This document shows, one piece after another, positions 25,082 to 33,747 of a stretch of DNA of 64,000 bases (the stretch's first letter is position 1; the number at the start of each line of letters is the position of its first letter). The stretch is from an uncultured Elusimicrobiales bacterium (GTDB lineage Bacteria > Elusimicrobiota > Elusimicrobia > Elusimicrobiales > Elusimicrobiaceae): positions 1 through 64,000 of the forward strand of contig CALUXB010000005.1 of NCBI GenBank assembly GCA_944324645.1, read 5' to 3'. Made by a program: the position numbers and the translations under genes. The notes under the pieces were generated by a model. That model ran no database searches, was not told where the DNA came from, and worked only from the letters and a program-made list of their open reading frames with translations.

Positions 25082-25115
25082 ACGCAAAATGTATCAAAAA
25101 AAAAAAACAATACAA
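25060..25115 (-). promoter_or_regulatory. Pilin promoter with T12 spacer and start-codon dyad
   Basis: Minus strand: -35 TTGTAT (25115-25110), 16-base spacer with T12, -10 TACATT (25093-25088), six bases, ATG at 25081. The 18-bp arms (25060-25077 with 25084-25101) are perfect, C-G type. Confidence 0.77.
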
Positions 25116-25240
25116 GTCCTTCCCCTCTCTCGGTCTGCCACTGCCTTGTCTGTTAGCCCCCAAACGCCAGCCTGTTGTATCTAGAGGCAGGCTCTTGTTT
25201 CTTTTCAAAAAACAGAACCCTAGGCGGCGCGCACAGAATT

Positions 25241-25249
25241 TGCTAAAAT
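25241..25249 (+). promoter_or_regulatory. Extended -10 promoter of tRNA-Glu
   Basis: TG-C-TAAAAT, with TAAAAT at 25244-25249 and 11 bases to the mature tRNA, as for tRNA-Gln. Confidence 0.6.
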
Positions 25250-25260
25250 ATAAAAGTTAA

Positions 25261-25334
25261 GTCCCGTTCGTCTAGTGGCCCAGGACGCCGCCCTCTCAAG
25301 GCGGAGATCACGAGTTCGAATCTCGTACGGGACG
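25261..25334 (+). tRNA. tRNA-Glu (anticodon CTC)
   Basis: Acceptor GTCCCGT (25261-25267) pairs with ACGGGAC (25327-25333), discriminator G at 25334. Anticodon stem CCGCC/GGCGG with loop CTCTCAA gives anticodon CTC for GAG. The T loop is TTCGAAT. CCA is not encoded, unlike the tRNA-Gln gene. Confidence 0.95.
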
Positions 25335-25343
25335 TTTTTTATG

Positions 25344-25376
25344 CCCGGTTGCCGCGCTTTGGCTGCACCGGGTTTT
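25344..25376 (+). terminator. Probable terminator of tRNA-Glu
   Basis: CCCGGT (25344-25349) pairs with ACCGGG (25367-25372), with a partly paired inner part, followed by TTTT. Confidence 0.55.
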
Positions 25377-25481
25377 ATTGGGCCTGCAGATAAAGGGGCA
25401 AAACCTCGGATTGCAATTTCTCCGGCGGCCCCTTTCTAAAATTTCATACAATTTAGAAAAGTACTTTTCGTGGGGGGATAT

Positions 25482-26537
25482 ATGGACTTGTCGGTTTTTC
25501 AAATTGCTTTGCTCTGTTTATTGATTTTGCTTGTTTTGGTGCTGCCGCTGAGTGTGCATAAAGTAGAAGAAAATTTGGAAGCCTTTCTGTTTGTCTGCGG
25601 GGCAGTGGCCGTATCGGTAACCGGAATGTGGAGTTGGAATTTAATTCAAACCGCCCTGGAAGACCCCATCAAAATTACCTTAGCCGTTTTAGTAGCCGGT
25701 TTATTATTTAAACGCTTTCACCGCGCCGTACAAAAAGCGACCACTCAAACGGTATCCTTTTTGGGGTTGCGTGCCACCGTGGCGCTTATTGTGTTGATAC
25801 TGGGGCTTACCTCTAGTGTAATGACTGCCATTATCGCCGCTTTAATTTTGGCAGAGATAGTTCCCCTTCTGCCTATCAGCCGCAAAGGCCGCGTACAGTT
25901 GGTGGTGTACAGCTGCTTTGCCGTTGGTATGGGCGCGGTGCTTACTTCTATTGGGGAACCGCTGGGCACAATTGTACTCTCTAAGCTAAAAGGGGCCCCG
26001 CATTATGCAGATTTCTGGTTTTTATTAAAACACCTGGGCTGGCTGGTATTAGGAGGCAATATTTTGCTGGCAGCGCTGGCTATGCGCATTGAAGAAGAAA
26101 AAACAGCCGCTCCCACCCAAGCACTGGCACAAAATGGCGCAGAACATACCGTCAAAAGTATTGCCGTACGGGCGGCCAAAGTGTATTTATTTGTGATGGC
26201 TTTGGTCCTGCTAGGCGACGGGCTGAAACCTTTGGCTGTAATGACTATTTCCCACTTGTCTGAAAATTCACTTTATTTCATCAACGTACTGTCGGCCATT
26301 TTAGACAACGCCACCCTGGCCGCCATTGAAATTACGCCGGACATTTCTATACGCAATTTGACTTTCTTGTTAATGAGCTTAATTATTTCCGGCGGAATGT
26401 TAATCCCCGGCAATATTCCCAACATCATCTGCGCATCTAAGCTCAAAATAAACAGCAAAGAATGGGCCAAAATAGCCGTACCACTGGGAGCTGTGCTGAT
26501 GGTAGCATACTTTATTTTGTTGCATACGGCATTATAA
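25482..26537 (+). CDS. DUF1646 family membrane transporter-like protein
   Basis: A 351-residue polytopic membrane protein with about ten helices. Conserved helix-break motifs at SIGEPLGTI (middle), LDNATLAAIEI and GGMLIPGNIPNI (late) match DUF1646, a family related to NhaD/ArsB-type ion transporters. The likely activity is cation/proton or anion transport, but the substrate is not known. The ATG at 25482 is preferred over the in-frame GTG at 25470 because the run of G's between them forms the SD. It is preceded by tRNA-Glu and followed by glgP. Confidence 0.8.
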   Translation: MDLSVFQIALLCLLILLVLVLPLSVHKVEENLEAFLFVCGAVAVSVTGMWSWNLIQTALEDPIKITLAVLVAGLLFKRFHRAVQKATTQTVSFLGLRATVALIVLILGLTSSVMTAIIAALILAEIVPLLPISRKGRVQLVVYSCFAVGMGAVLTSIGEPLGTIVLSKLKGAPHYADFWFLLKHLGWLVLGGNILLAALAMRIEEEKTAAPTQALAQNGAEHTVKSIAVRAAKVYLFVMALVLLGDGLKPLAVMTISHLSENSLYFINVLSAILDNATLAAIEITPDISIRNLTFLLMSLIISGGMLIPGNIPNIICASKLKINSKEWAKIAVPLGAVLMVAYFILLHTAL

Positions 26538-26595
26538 ACCGGCCGCAGCCGTACATTTTTTATATAATGAAGAATCTTGGAAGAGAGGAACGTCT

Positions 26596-29154
26596 ATGAA
26601 AATTCATTCTTTTACCGTGCAGCCCAATCTGCCCGATAACATCAAATTTTTAGAAGAACTCGCCAGCGATATGTGGTTCACCTGGAACTGGCCCGCCATT
26701 TTGCTTTTTGTACAAATAGACCCCAAACTCTGGACTGCTTCCCGCCGCAACCCCAAATGGATGCTGGGCTGCGTGCCGCAGAAACGCTTGGAAGAACTGA
26801 GCAAAGACGCCGCTTTTGTAGAGCAAGTCAACCAGGTAAAAGAAGCCTATTATAATTATAAAAATAACCCCCACACTTGGTACAAAGAGAACAGAAAAGA
26901 GCAAGGCGATATGCTCACGGCCTATTTTTCTATGGAATATGGCATTGGGGAAGGCTTGCCCATTTATTCGGGCGGTTTAGGTATGTTAGCCGGCGACCAT
27001 ATGAAATCCGCCAGCGACTTGGGAATGCCCATTATTGGAATGGGGTTGTTTTATAAGAAAGGGTATGTACAGCAGCTGCTCAACCGGGAAGGCTGGCAAA
27101 ACGAAGAATACCCGGACAATGACTGGGCCCATATGGCTGTAGAGCACGTCTGCGACAAAGACGGCAAAGAAATTGTGGTGGAAGTGCCCCTGGGCGCCGA
27201 TGAAACAGTCAAAGCCTGCGTGTGGCGGGTGGAAATAGGCCGCACAAACTTGTATCTGTTAGACACTAATTTGCAGGAAAATACCCCCGCCCAGCGCTTA
27301 ATCACCGAAAAGCTCTACGGCGGCGACCGCGAAAACCGCATCCGCCAAGAAATTGTGTTGGGCATCGGCGGGGTAAAAGCATTAAATGCAATGGGGCTTA
27401 ATCCCACCGTCTATCATATCAACGAAGGGCACAGCGCGTTCTTGCTTATCCAGCGCATTATTGACATTATGCAGCAGCGCCACGTGGACTTTGCCCAAGC
27501 ACGCGAAATGGTGTGGGCTTCCTCTGTTTTTACCACGCATACACCCGTCATTGCCGGAAACGAACACTTTGACCCAATGCTGGTGCGCAAATATATGGAA
27601 TATTACGCCCGGCAAATGGGTATTTCTTGGGATGAATTCTTGGCTTTGGGTAAAGAAAAAGCAGACTCTGCCACCTTCTGTATGACGGTGCTGGCCTTAC
27701 GCTTGACCGCCTATGCCAACGGCGTGGCCAAGCTGCACGGCAAAGTCAGCCGCGAAATGTGGCATAACCTGTGGCCCGGTCTGCCCATAGACGAAGTGCC
27801 CATAGGCAGTATTACCAACGGCATACACAGTTCGTCCTGGGTCTCGCACGAGATTAACGACCTCTACCGCCGCTATCTACTGGGCGGCAGCCAATTGGAT
27901 GAGGTGGACCCTTCCGCCCCCGGCATTTGGGATAAAATTGATGATATCCCAGACGAAGAGCTTTGGTCCGTACACGGCCAGCGCAAACTGAAATTAATTA
28001 ATATGGCCCGCGCCCGCCTTAAACGCCAGCTCAAACGCCAAGGCTTTGACGTAATGACGGTCAACAAATCCAGCAAGGTGCTCAAACAAGACGTGCTGAC
28101 CATCGGCTTTGCGCGCCGCTTTGCCACCTACAAACGCGCCACGTTGCTGTTTAAAGATTTGGACCGCTTGGACAAAATCGTCAACAATCCCTTGCGCCCG
28201 GTACAGTTTGTATTTGCCGGAAAAGCACACCCGGCTGATACCGCAGGCAAAGAGTTTATTAAGACGATTTATAATTTGACCCAAAACGACCCGCGCTTTA
28301 AAAACAAAATCGTGTTCATGGAAGATTACAACATGAACGTGGCCCGCTATATGGTGCAAGGGGTAGACGTATGGCTCAACAACCCCATCCGCCCGATGGA
28401 AGCCAGCGGCACGTCTGGCATGAAAGCCGCCGTCAACGGGGCGTTGATGCTCTCTATTTTAGACGGCTGGTGGGACGAAGTGGGACCGTGCGATTTTGGC
28501 TGGTCTATCGGCGGGGCGGAGAAATATTCTTCTGACGCTGAGCGCGACGCTGTGGAAGCGGAATCTTTGTACAATCTGCTGGAGCAGGAAATCGCCCCGG
28601 CCTATTATGCTAAAAACGACAAAGGCTTCTCCCCCACCTGGCTGGCTTTGATGAAAAAATCCATTCATGAAATTGCCCCGGTGTTTAACACCAACCGCAT
28701 GGTCAAAGAATATTATGAAAAGTTCTACATCGGAGCGCATAATTTCGGTCAGCTTTTAGCCCAAGATGACAATGCCGCCCAGGTAGCCGCTTGGCGCAAG
28801 AAAATAGCGGACAACTGGTACCGCGTCAGCGTAACAGACGCCACACCGGCTATTGATAAAGCTATTTTAATGGGGGACAAAATCAACTTCAAGGCACGCG
28901 TTTCTTTAGGCGGGCTAACCCCGCAAGATATCCAGGTAGAGCTCTACCTGGGCCAGCGCGGCACTTTGGGCGATATTGAAAAAGAGGACGCCGTGGATAT
29001 GATTTGCACCGGTCAAGACGGAGATGCTTACATCTACGAAGTGCAAATTGCCCCTTACAACAGCGGCCGCCAAGATTATGCGCTGCGCATTTTGCCCGCT
29101 TGCGACAAAGTGCCCAATATTCTGACCCCGCTCTACTTGCGTTGGGAAGAATAA
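26596..29154 (+). CDS. glgP: Alpha-glucan (glycogen) phosphorylase
   Basis: An 852-residue GT35 enzyme releasing glucose-1-phosphate from glycogen with a pyridoxal-phosphate cofactor. The N-terminal DUF3417-like region (WFTWNWPAILLF) marks the thermophile/archaeal-type phosphorylase subgroup. The PLP lysine is in ASGTSGMKAAVNG (about residue 615) and the substrate loop in YSGGLGMLAGDH. It has a good SD (AGAGAGGA) and an upstream TATAAT at 26563-26568. With the GH57 enzyme at 7.7 kb it points to glycogen or maltodextrin use. Confidence 0.95.
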   Translation: MKIHSFTVQPNLPDNIKFLEELASDMWFTWNWPAILLFVQIDPKLWTASRRNPKWMLGCVPQKRLEELSKDAAFVEQVNQVKEAYYNYKNNPHTWYKENRKEQGDMLTAYFSMEYGIGEGLPIYSGGLGMLAGDHMKSASDLGMPIIGMGLFYKKGYVQQLLNREGWQNEEYPDNDWAHMAVEHVCDKDGKEIVVEVPLGADETVKACVWRVEIGRTNLYLLDTNLQENTPAQRLITEKLYGGDRENRIRQEIVLGIGGVKALNAMGLNPTVYHINEGHSAFLLIQRIIDIMQQRHVDFAQAREMVWASSVFTTHTPVIAGNEHFDPMLVRKYMEYYARQMGISWDEFLALGKEKADSATFCMTVLALRLTAYANGVAKLHGKVSREMWHNLWPGLPIDEVPIGSITNGIHSSSWVSHEINDLYRRYLLGGSQLDEVDPSAPGIWDKIDDIPDEELWSVHGQRKLKLINMARARLKRQLKRQGFDVMTVNKSSKVLKQDVLTIGFARRFATYKRATLLFKDLDRLDKIVNNPLRPVQFVFAGKAHPADTAGKEFIKTIYNLTQNDPRFKNKIVFMEDYNMNVARYMVQGVDVWLNNPIRPMEASGTSGMKAAVNGALMLSILDGWWDEVGPCDFGWSIGGAEKYSSDAERDAVEAESLYNLLEQEIAPAYYAKNDKGFSPTWLALMKKSIHEIAPVFNTNRMVKEYYEKFYIGAHNFGQLLAQDDNAAQVAAWRKKIADNWYRVSVTDATPAIDKAILMGDKINFKARVSLGGLTPQDIQVELYLGQRGTLGDIEKEDAVDMICTGQDGDAYIYEVQIAPYNSGRQDYALRILPACDKVPNILTPLYLRWEE

Positions 29155-29173
29155 TTTAAAGAAAAACCACAAA

Positions 29174-29203
29174 ATACAAAGCCGGCTTAGCCCGGCTTTG
29201 TAT
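29174..29203. terminator. Terminator of glgP
   Basis: ATACAAAGCCGG (29174-29185) pairs with CCGGCTTTGTAT (29192-29203) around a 6-base loop. Confidence 0.85.
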
Positions 29204-29387
29204 TTATAAACCCCTCACCCGCAATACGCCCAAGAGAACGAAAGAGTTCCCCCCTCTATAAAACGCGGCGGACTCTGATAAGTGGCTGGACGACAGGCCA
29301 AACAAAATAAAGAAAAGGGTTGAAAACAACAAAAATCCAGGCGCCGGCCTGGGGGATGTAATACAAAACAAAACCAAGGCAAAACTT

Positions 29388-29846
29388 ATGCTGCATATCG
29401 TATTAATTAATCCGGAAATCCCTTTTAATACCGGCAATATCGGCCGCAGCTGCGTGGCAACGGGCACGCGTCTGCATTTGGTAGGAAAACTGGGCTTTAA
29501 AATTGCTTCCAAAGAAATACGCCGCTCCGGCCTGGACTACTGGCCCAATTTGGATTACCGCCGTTATGAAACGTGGGAAGAGTTTTTAGAAGAAAACAAA
29601 CCCCGGCGCGACCAGTTGTTCTTTCTCTCCACTAAAGGACAAAAAAATTATTGGGACGCGGAGTTTAAAGACGGCAGTTTTCTCTGCTTTGGGGCGGAAT
29701 CCTGCGGTCTGCCCAAAGAATTTTACGAAATTTACAAAGACCGTCTTTTTACTATTCCTATGACCGGGCCGGTACGTTCTTTAAATTTATCTTCTTCGGC
29801 AGCTATTACACTTTTTGAAGCGTTGCGTCAAAACCGCGCAGATTAG
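29388..29846 (+). CDS. trmL: tRNA (cytidine/uridine-34 2'-O)-methyltransferase
   Basis: A 152-residue SPOUT-class enzyme methylating the wobble ribose of certain tRNA-Leu species. The motifs are IPFNTGNIGRSCVATG, FGAESCGLP and SLNLSSSAAITLFE, which build the SAM-binding knot. Length is typical. AAGG serves as a weak SD. About 180 bases separate it from the glgP terminator with no other feature seen. Confidence 0.93.
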   Translation: MLHIVLINPEIPFNTGNIGRSCVATGTRLHLVGKLGFKIASKEIRRSGLDYWPNLDYRRYETWEEFLEENKPRRDQLFFLSTKGQKNYWDAEFKDGSFLCFGAESCGLPKEFYEIYKDRLFTIPMTGPVRSLNLSSSAAITLFEALRQNRAD

Positions 29847-29882
29847 CTAAACTAATTTTTGACGCTTCATTTCTACCCATAA

Positions 29883-29907
29883 AAAACCCCGGCAAAGCCG
29901 GGGTTTT
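29883..29907. terminator. Bidirectional terminator, trmL and pilin
   Basis: AAAACCCCGGC (29883-29893) pairs with GCCGGGGTTTT (29897-29907) with an AAA loop. The convergent pilin gene stops at 29918. Confidence 0.92.
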
Positions 29908-29917
29908 ATTTTCGTTG

Positions 29918-30343
29918 TTACAGACCAATCGCTTTGCAATATCTGCTATTTCCGGAACAGGAACGCCCCGTTGTACGTCCATAGGAATTAGTATAGGTTA
30001 TGGAATAACTCTGGGTAGAACGCATTACAGTAACTGTGGCAGTAGAGCCGGAAACAGCAATTACCGGAGTATTAAAATTTTTATTCCGGGTAATGCCCGC
30101 CACGCCGCCATCGTCATCAGTTCCCAAGGCAAATTCACTCAGCGCACTTTGCGATCCATAGCTGTTTCCGTTGCGGACATAAAACGCATTAATTGCATCA
30201 CTTACGGCAGCGGCGTTGGCAACGCCTTCCAAAGCGCGGCCCTTTTCCATAGAAGTTTTATAAGCAGGAAGCGCCACCGTAACTAGAATAGTGACAACTA
30301 CCATTACAATCAAAAGTTCTATTAGCGTAAATCCTTTTTTCAT
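29918..30343 (-). CDS. Type IV prepilin-like protein, short leader and strong SD
   Basis: A 141-residue prepilin with the minimal leader MKKG before FTLIELLIVMVVVTILVTVALP. The sequence diverges from the other pilins of the window: the helix is different, it lacks the YYM-NG-Y segment, and the C-terminus ends in a small cysteine pair (SCSGNSRYC). It has a textbook SD (AGGGAGGA) and a TATAAT -10 upstream, with neither T tract nor dyad. It may be a main structural pilin, whereas the dyad class would be minor pilins; that is inference. Confidence 0.88.
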   Translation of the reverse strand: MKKGFTLIELLIVMVVVTILVTVALPAYKTSMEKGRALEGVANAAAVSDAINAFYVRNGNSYGSQSALSEFALGTDDDGGVAGITRNKNFNTPVIAVSGSTATVTVMRSTQSYSITYTNSYGRTTGRSCSGNSRYCKAIGL

Positions 30344-30429
30344 AAATCCTCCCTTTCGGTTTATTATATAAATTTACGCTCTTAAACGCGCCGCTTCTTA
30401 TCCAAAGATATTTTATAGAATAAATAATA

Positions 30430-31662
30430 ATGAACTCCAAACGGCTATTTTGGATTTTGTTTTTCTTAAACCTGTTTAATTATATAGACAGGCAGGTTCT
30501 TTTTTCTGTTTTCCCGCTGATTCAAACCGACTTGCATATTACTGACTTTCAATTGGGCACGCTGGCTTCGGTGTTTATGATTGTTTATATGTGTTATGCA
30601 CCGGTAGTCGGTTTTTTTGCAGACCGGCACCCGCGCCAATATTGGATAGCCGCCAGCGCCCTGCTATGGAGTGCGGCCACTTTCTTAAGCGGATTAGCCA
30701 AAAACTATGCTTCTCTGCTCACCGCACGCGCTGCTATCGGCATAGGAGAAGGAGGCTTTACCACTATCGCCCAACCCTTTCTGGCAGAGCAATATCCTAA
30801 AAACAAACGTGCCACTATTTTGGCTTATTTTGGCCTGGCTTTGCCGGCAGGGGCTGCTTTGGGATATTTGCTGGGAGGTGTAATAGGCGGCAGTTGGGGC
30901 TGGCGGGCTGCGTTTATGCTGGTGGGGGCCCCCGGGTTGTTATTAGGAACCCTGGCGCTGACCCATATCAAAGACCGGGAACACCGGCAGCTGGATAAAC
31001 GCAAAAAACCGGGCCTCATTCAATATCTTTCTCTGTTAAGAAATAAATCTTTCCTCTTTCTGTGTTTGGCCCACGCTATGCAAACTTTCACGCTGGGGGG
31101 GCTTTCGGCCTGGATGCCCACTTATTTCCACCGCTTTTTTGAAATGGACGTGGCTCAGGCGGGGCTGGTATTTGGCAGTATGGTGATTGCGGCGGGGGCT
31201 TTGGGCACATTTATCGGGGGCAAAACAGCGGACCGTCTGCTTAAAAAAACCGACTATGCTTACTTTATTGTCATTGCGGCCAGTTTTATTTTAATGATCC
31301 CGTTTGCCGGGGCGGGCGTAGTCAGCCACCGTATGCCTTTTTCTTTGATTACTTTTTTTATCGCAATGGTATTTATCTTTGTGCCCCTGGGGCCTATCAG
31401 TGCCACGCTGGTGGCGCTGAGCAGCCGCAAAATACGCTCTATGGCTTTTGCAGTGAACATATTCCTAATACACGCATTGGGTGATGCCGTTTCCCCCGCC
31501 ATTATTGGGCATTTATCAGACGTATTTGGGCTAAAAATGGCAGTATTAGCCTGTGTAGCAATATTGCTGCCGGCCTGTGTATTTTTGCATTTATCTGCAA
31601 AGTATGCCCGTTCCGAAGGCCGGTTGATACGCTATTACGCACAAGACGCGATGGAAGTATGA
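30430..31662 (+). CDS. Spinster-like MFS transporter
   Basis: A 410-residue major facilitator protein with 12 predicted helices. The MFS motif A-like loop is GFFADRHPRQYW after helix 2, and IGIGEGGFTTIAQPFLAEQYP with LFNYIDRQVLF at the N-terminus are typical of the Spinster (Spns) group. These move lipids, sugars or organic anions; the substrate is unknown. No SD is visible before ATG 30430; TAGAAT lies 8 bases upstream, so the message may be nearly leaderless. It is divergent from the pilin gene at 29918. Confidence 0.88.
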   Translation: MNSKRLFWILFFLNLFNYIDRQVLFSVFPLIQTDLHITDFQLGTLASVFMIVYMCYAPVVGFFADRHPRQYWIAASALLWSAATFLSGLAKNYASLLTARAAIGIGEGGFTTIAQPFLAEQYPKNKRATILAYFGLALPAGAALGYLLGGVIGGSWGWRAAFMLVGAPGLLLGTLALTHIKDREHRQLDKRKKPGLIQYLSLLRNKSFLFLCLAHAMQTFTLGGLSAWMPTYFHRFFEMDVAQAGLVFGSMVIAAGALGTFIGGKTADRLLKKTDYAYFIVIAASFILMIPFAGAGVVSHRMPFSLITFFIAMVFIFVPLGPISATLVALSSRKIRSMAFAVNIFLIHALGDAVSPAIIGHLSDVFGLKMAVLACVAILLPACVFLHLSAKYARSEGRLIRYYAQDAMEV

Positions 31663-31678
31663 ATACAATTTGCTCAGA

Positions 31679-32230
31679 CTAAAATAAGCTACTTGCGCAC
31701 AATCTTTTTCCTCTGGCATTTGTGTTAGAAGCAGAGCAAATGATTTTTCCTGCGTTGCTGGTGGGCGCATTTGCATAATAAATAGAAACAGTAGCTATAC
31801 CATTATACTGGGAACAAGTGCTCCAGTTTTGTTTTCCCCCGTTTTGGCATAATATAACAAATAACAACCCATAGCCTGTCGAATTTCCTCCGCTATGATT
31901 ATTAAACAGAACGCCCTCTCCGCAAGAAACCATATTAGAATTATTCGTATTACAGCTTTTTGGCCAAGCAATGTCTAATTCACTTAAATCAAATGCATAT
32001 TTTCCATTGCTCATATAATACACTTCTTGCGCATCGCGGATAGACTTGCCTAAAGCCACATAAGGAGCTAAACGGCTTTTATCCAATGCGGTTTGATAAT
32101 AGGGCCAAGAAACAGCGGCCAAAATACCAATAATTAGAACTACCACTAAAAGCTCTAATAATGTAAAACCCGCCATTTCACTTTTAGAAGCGTTTTTAAC
32201 AAATAGAATAATTTTATACCTTTTGCTCAT
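31679..32230 (-). CDS. Type IV prepilin-like protein with decayed promoter dyad
   Basis: A 183-residue prepilin: leader MSKRYKIILFVKNASKSEMAG, then [22 protein letters not shown], then AQEVYYMSNGKYAFDLSELDI. The C-terminal domain is Asn/Ser/Cys-rich and ends CSASNTNARGKRLCASSLF. Leader residues MSK-Y resemble the dyad-class MSKIYQK but the underlying repeat is degraded. The coding part is clearly more A+T-rich than the neighbouring genes. It converges on the MFS gene, 16 bases away. Confidence 0.87.
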   Translation of the reverse strand: MSKRYKIILFVKNASKSEMAGFTLLELLVVVLIIGILAAVSWPYYQTALDKSRLAPYVALGKSIRDAQEVYYMSNGKYAFDLSELDIAWPKSCNTNNSNMVSCGEGVLFNNHSGGNSTGYGLLFVILCQNGGKQNWSTCSQYNGIATVSIYYANAPTSNAGKIICSASNTNARGKRLCASSLF

Positions 32231-32250
32231 AAACAAAATATATCAAAAAC
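32216..32250 (-). promoter_or_regulatory. Degenerate pilin promoter/dyad
   Basis: Minus strand: -10 TATATT (32242-32237), six bases, ATG at 32230. The T tract has shrunk to T5, no -35 hexamer is seen at 16-18 bases, and the dyad arms pair only over a few positions. The -10 is closer to consensus than in intact copies. Confidence 0.5.
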
Positions 32251-32418
32251 AAGTGATGCGCCGCTTTTTGGGCCAGAGCATTTGTTTAAAGCATTTGCAC
32301 ATAAATTACTTTCCCAGACATTCTGTCCAAACTATGATTAAACTGATATTTTCTATTCAAAGAAACACTTTTCTGCTATCCTTTTTAATCACACACCGCT
32401 GGACTTGTTGCCATCCAC

Positions 32419-32446
32419 AAAAGCCACCTCAAAAAGGGTGGCTTTT
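32419..32446. terminator. Terminator of the 2-oxoacid oxidoreductase operon
   Basis: AAAAGCCACC (32419-32428) pairs with GGTGGCTTTT (32437-32446). It lies about 20 bases past the last gene's stop on the minus strand. Confidence 0.85.
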
Positions 32447-32467
32447 TTAATGGCTTTCTGTCAAAAT

Positions 32468-33004
32468 TTATTTGACGTAATCAAACCCGGCCTGCAAGGC
32501 TTTTTTATTGATTTCCAGCATTTCGGGTTTGGCGCGCTTGAACACCTTTTTCATTGCGTGTACAATGCCTTCCACTTCCACCGCGCCGGTCAGCTTGCAA
32601 AAAGCACCCAACGCCACCAAGTTGGCTACGCGGGCCGAGCCTACCTGTTCGGCAATCTGATTGCAAGGCACGCAAACCGCCGTAATGTCGGTGCGGGTGG
32701 GGCGGGAGTTAATGAGTGAGCTGTTGATAATCATCAGCCCGCCTTTTTTGAGCAGCGGCTCAAACTTAGGCAGGGACGGCTCGTTCATAATAATCACCGT
32801 ATCCGGCACAGACACGATAGGGGTGAACACTTCGCCGTCGCTGACGACGACGGAGCAGTTGGCCGTGCCGCCGCGCATTTCCGGCCCGTAAGAAGGCAGC
32901 CAGCTGGCGTTCTTTTTTTCTTCCACGCCGGCCTGCGCCAGCAAAATACCGGCAGAGACCACGCCCTGCCCGCCGAAACCGGCTATTCTGATTCCCTGGT
33001 ACAT
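32468..33004 (-). CDS. 2-oxoacid:ferredoxin oxidoreductase, gamma subunit
   Basis: A 178-residue gamma-subunit domain (GFGGQGVVSAGILLAQAG at the start, PSYGPEMRGGTANC). It helps form the CoA-binding part of the alpha/beta/gamma/delta enzyme. Its ATG overlaps the beta-subunit stop (TAATG). It is the last gene in a delta-alpha-beta-gamma operon. Confidence 0.93.
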   Translation of the reverse strand: MYQGIRIAGFGGQGVVSAGILLAQAGVEEKKNASWLPSYGPEMRGGTANCSVVVSDGEVFTPIVSVPDTVIIMNEPSLPKFEPLLKKGGLMIINSSLINSRPTRTDITAVCVPCNQIAEQVGSARVANLVALGAFCKLTGAVEVEGIVHAMKKVFKRAKPEMLEINKKALQAGFDYVK

Positions 33005-33747
33005 TATTCGGCCCCCTCGTCTTTAAACACACCCAGCGGATACTGGGGCATCATTTTGGTGCGTACAAACTCCAGCGACTTAAGCGGGTCCACGCCCCAG
33101 TTGGTCGGGCACTGGCTGAGCACTTCCACCAAAGAAAACCCTATTCCTTTAACCTGGTTTTCAAACGCCTTCTTAATCGCTTTTTTGGCAGCCATCACGT
33201 GCTGCGGGCTGTCCACCGCCACACGCTCTAAATACTTGGCGCCTTTAAGTGCGCTTAACATTTCGCAAATGTTAATCGGCCAGCCCTGCAAAAGCGGGTC
33301 GCGCCCTTTGGGGGCGGTGGTGGCCACTTGGCCCACCAGGGTAGTGGGGGCCATTTGGCCGCCGGTCATACCGTAAATGGCGTTGTTAATAAAAATAACG
33401 GTGATATGTTCGCTGCGGGCGGCGGCGTGCACGATTTCTGCCATACCGATAGAAGCCAAATCGCCGTCCCCTTGGTAAGAGAACACAATGGCTTCGGGCT
33501 TGGAGCGCTTAATACCGGTGGCAATAGCCGGGCCGCGCCCGTGGGCGCCCTGTATCATATCGCAGGCAAAATAGCTGTCTGCAAACACCGCGCAGCCCAC
33601 CGGGGCCACGCCTATCACTTTATCGCCGATGTTGAGCTCGTCAATAGCTTCGCCCATTAAGCGGTGCACAATGCCGTGGCCGCAGCCCGGGCAATAGTGC
33701 ATGGGCACATCGGTTAAACTGTGGGGTTTTTGTGCAATAATAGTCAT
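33004..33747 (-). CDS. 2-oxoacid:ferredoxin oxidoreductase, beta (TPP) subunit
   Basis: A 247-residue thiamine-diphosphate-binding subunit. CPGCGHGI at the N-terminus supplies cluster/TPP contacts, and GDGDLASIG followed by NNAIYGMTGGQ is the TPP-Mg signature. It oxidatively decarboxylates the 2-oxoacid together with the alpha subunit. One-base overlaps (TAATG) with both neighbours indicate translational coupling. Confidence 0.95.
   Translation of the reverse strand: MTIIAQKPHSLTDVPMHYCPGCGHGIVHRLMGEAIDELNIGDKVIGVAPVGCAVFADSYFACDMIQGAHGRGPAIATGIKRSKPEAIVFSYQGDGDLASIGMAEIVHAAARSEHITVIFINNAIYGMTGGQMAPTTLVGQVATTAPKGRDPLLQGWPINICEMLSALKGAKYLERVAVDSPQHVMAAKKAIKKAFENQVKGIGFSLVEVLSQCPTNWGVDPLKSLEFVRTKMMPQYPLGVFKDEGAE

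Noticed and set aside
2559..25115. Pilin dyads as MITE or insertion-sequence ends
   Set aside because: The repeat always occupies the same place relative to a pilin ATG, no target duplication is seen and no transposase is present in the window.
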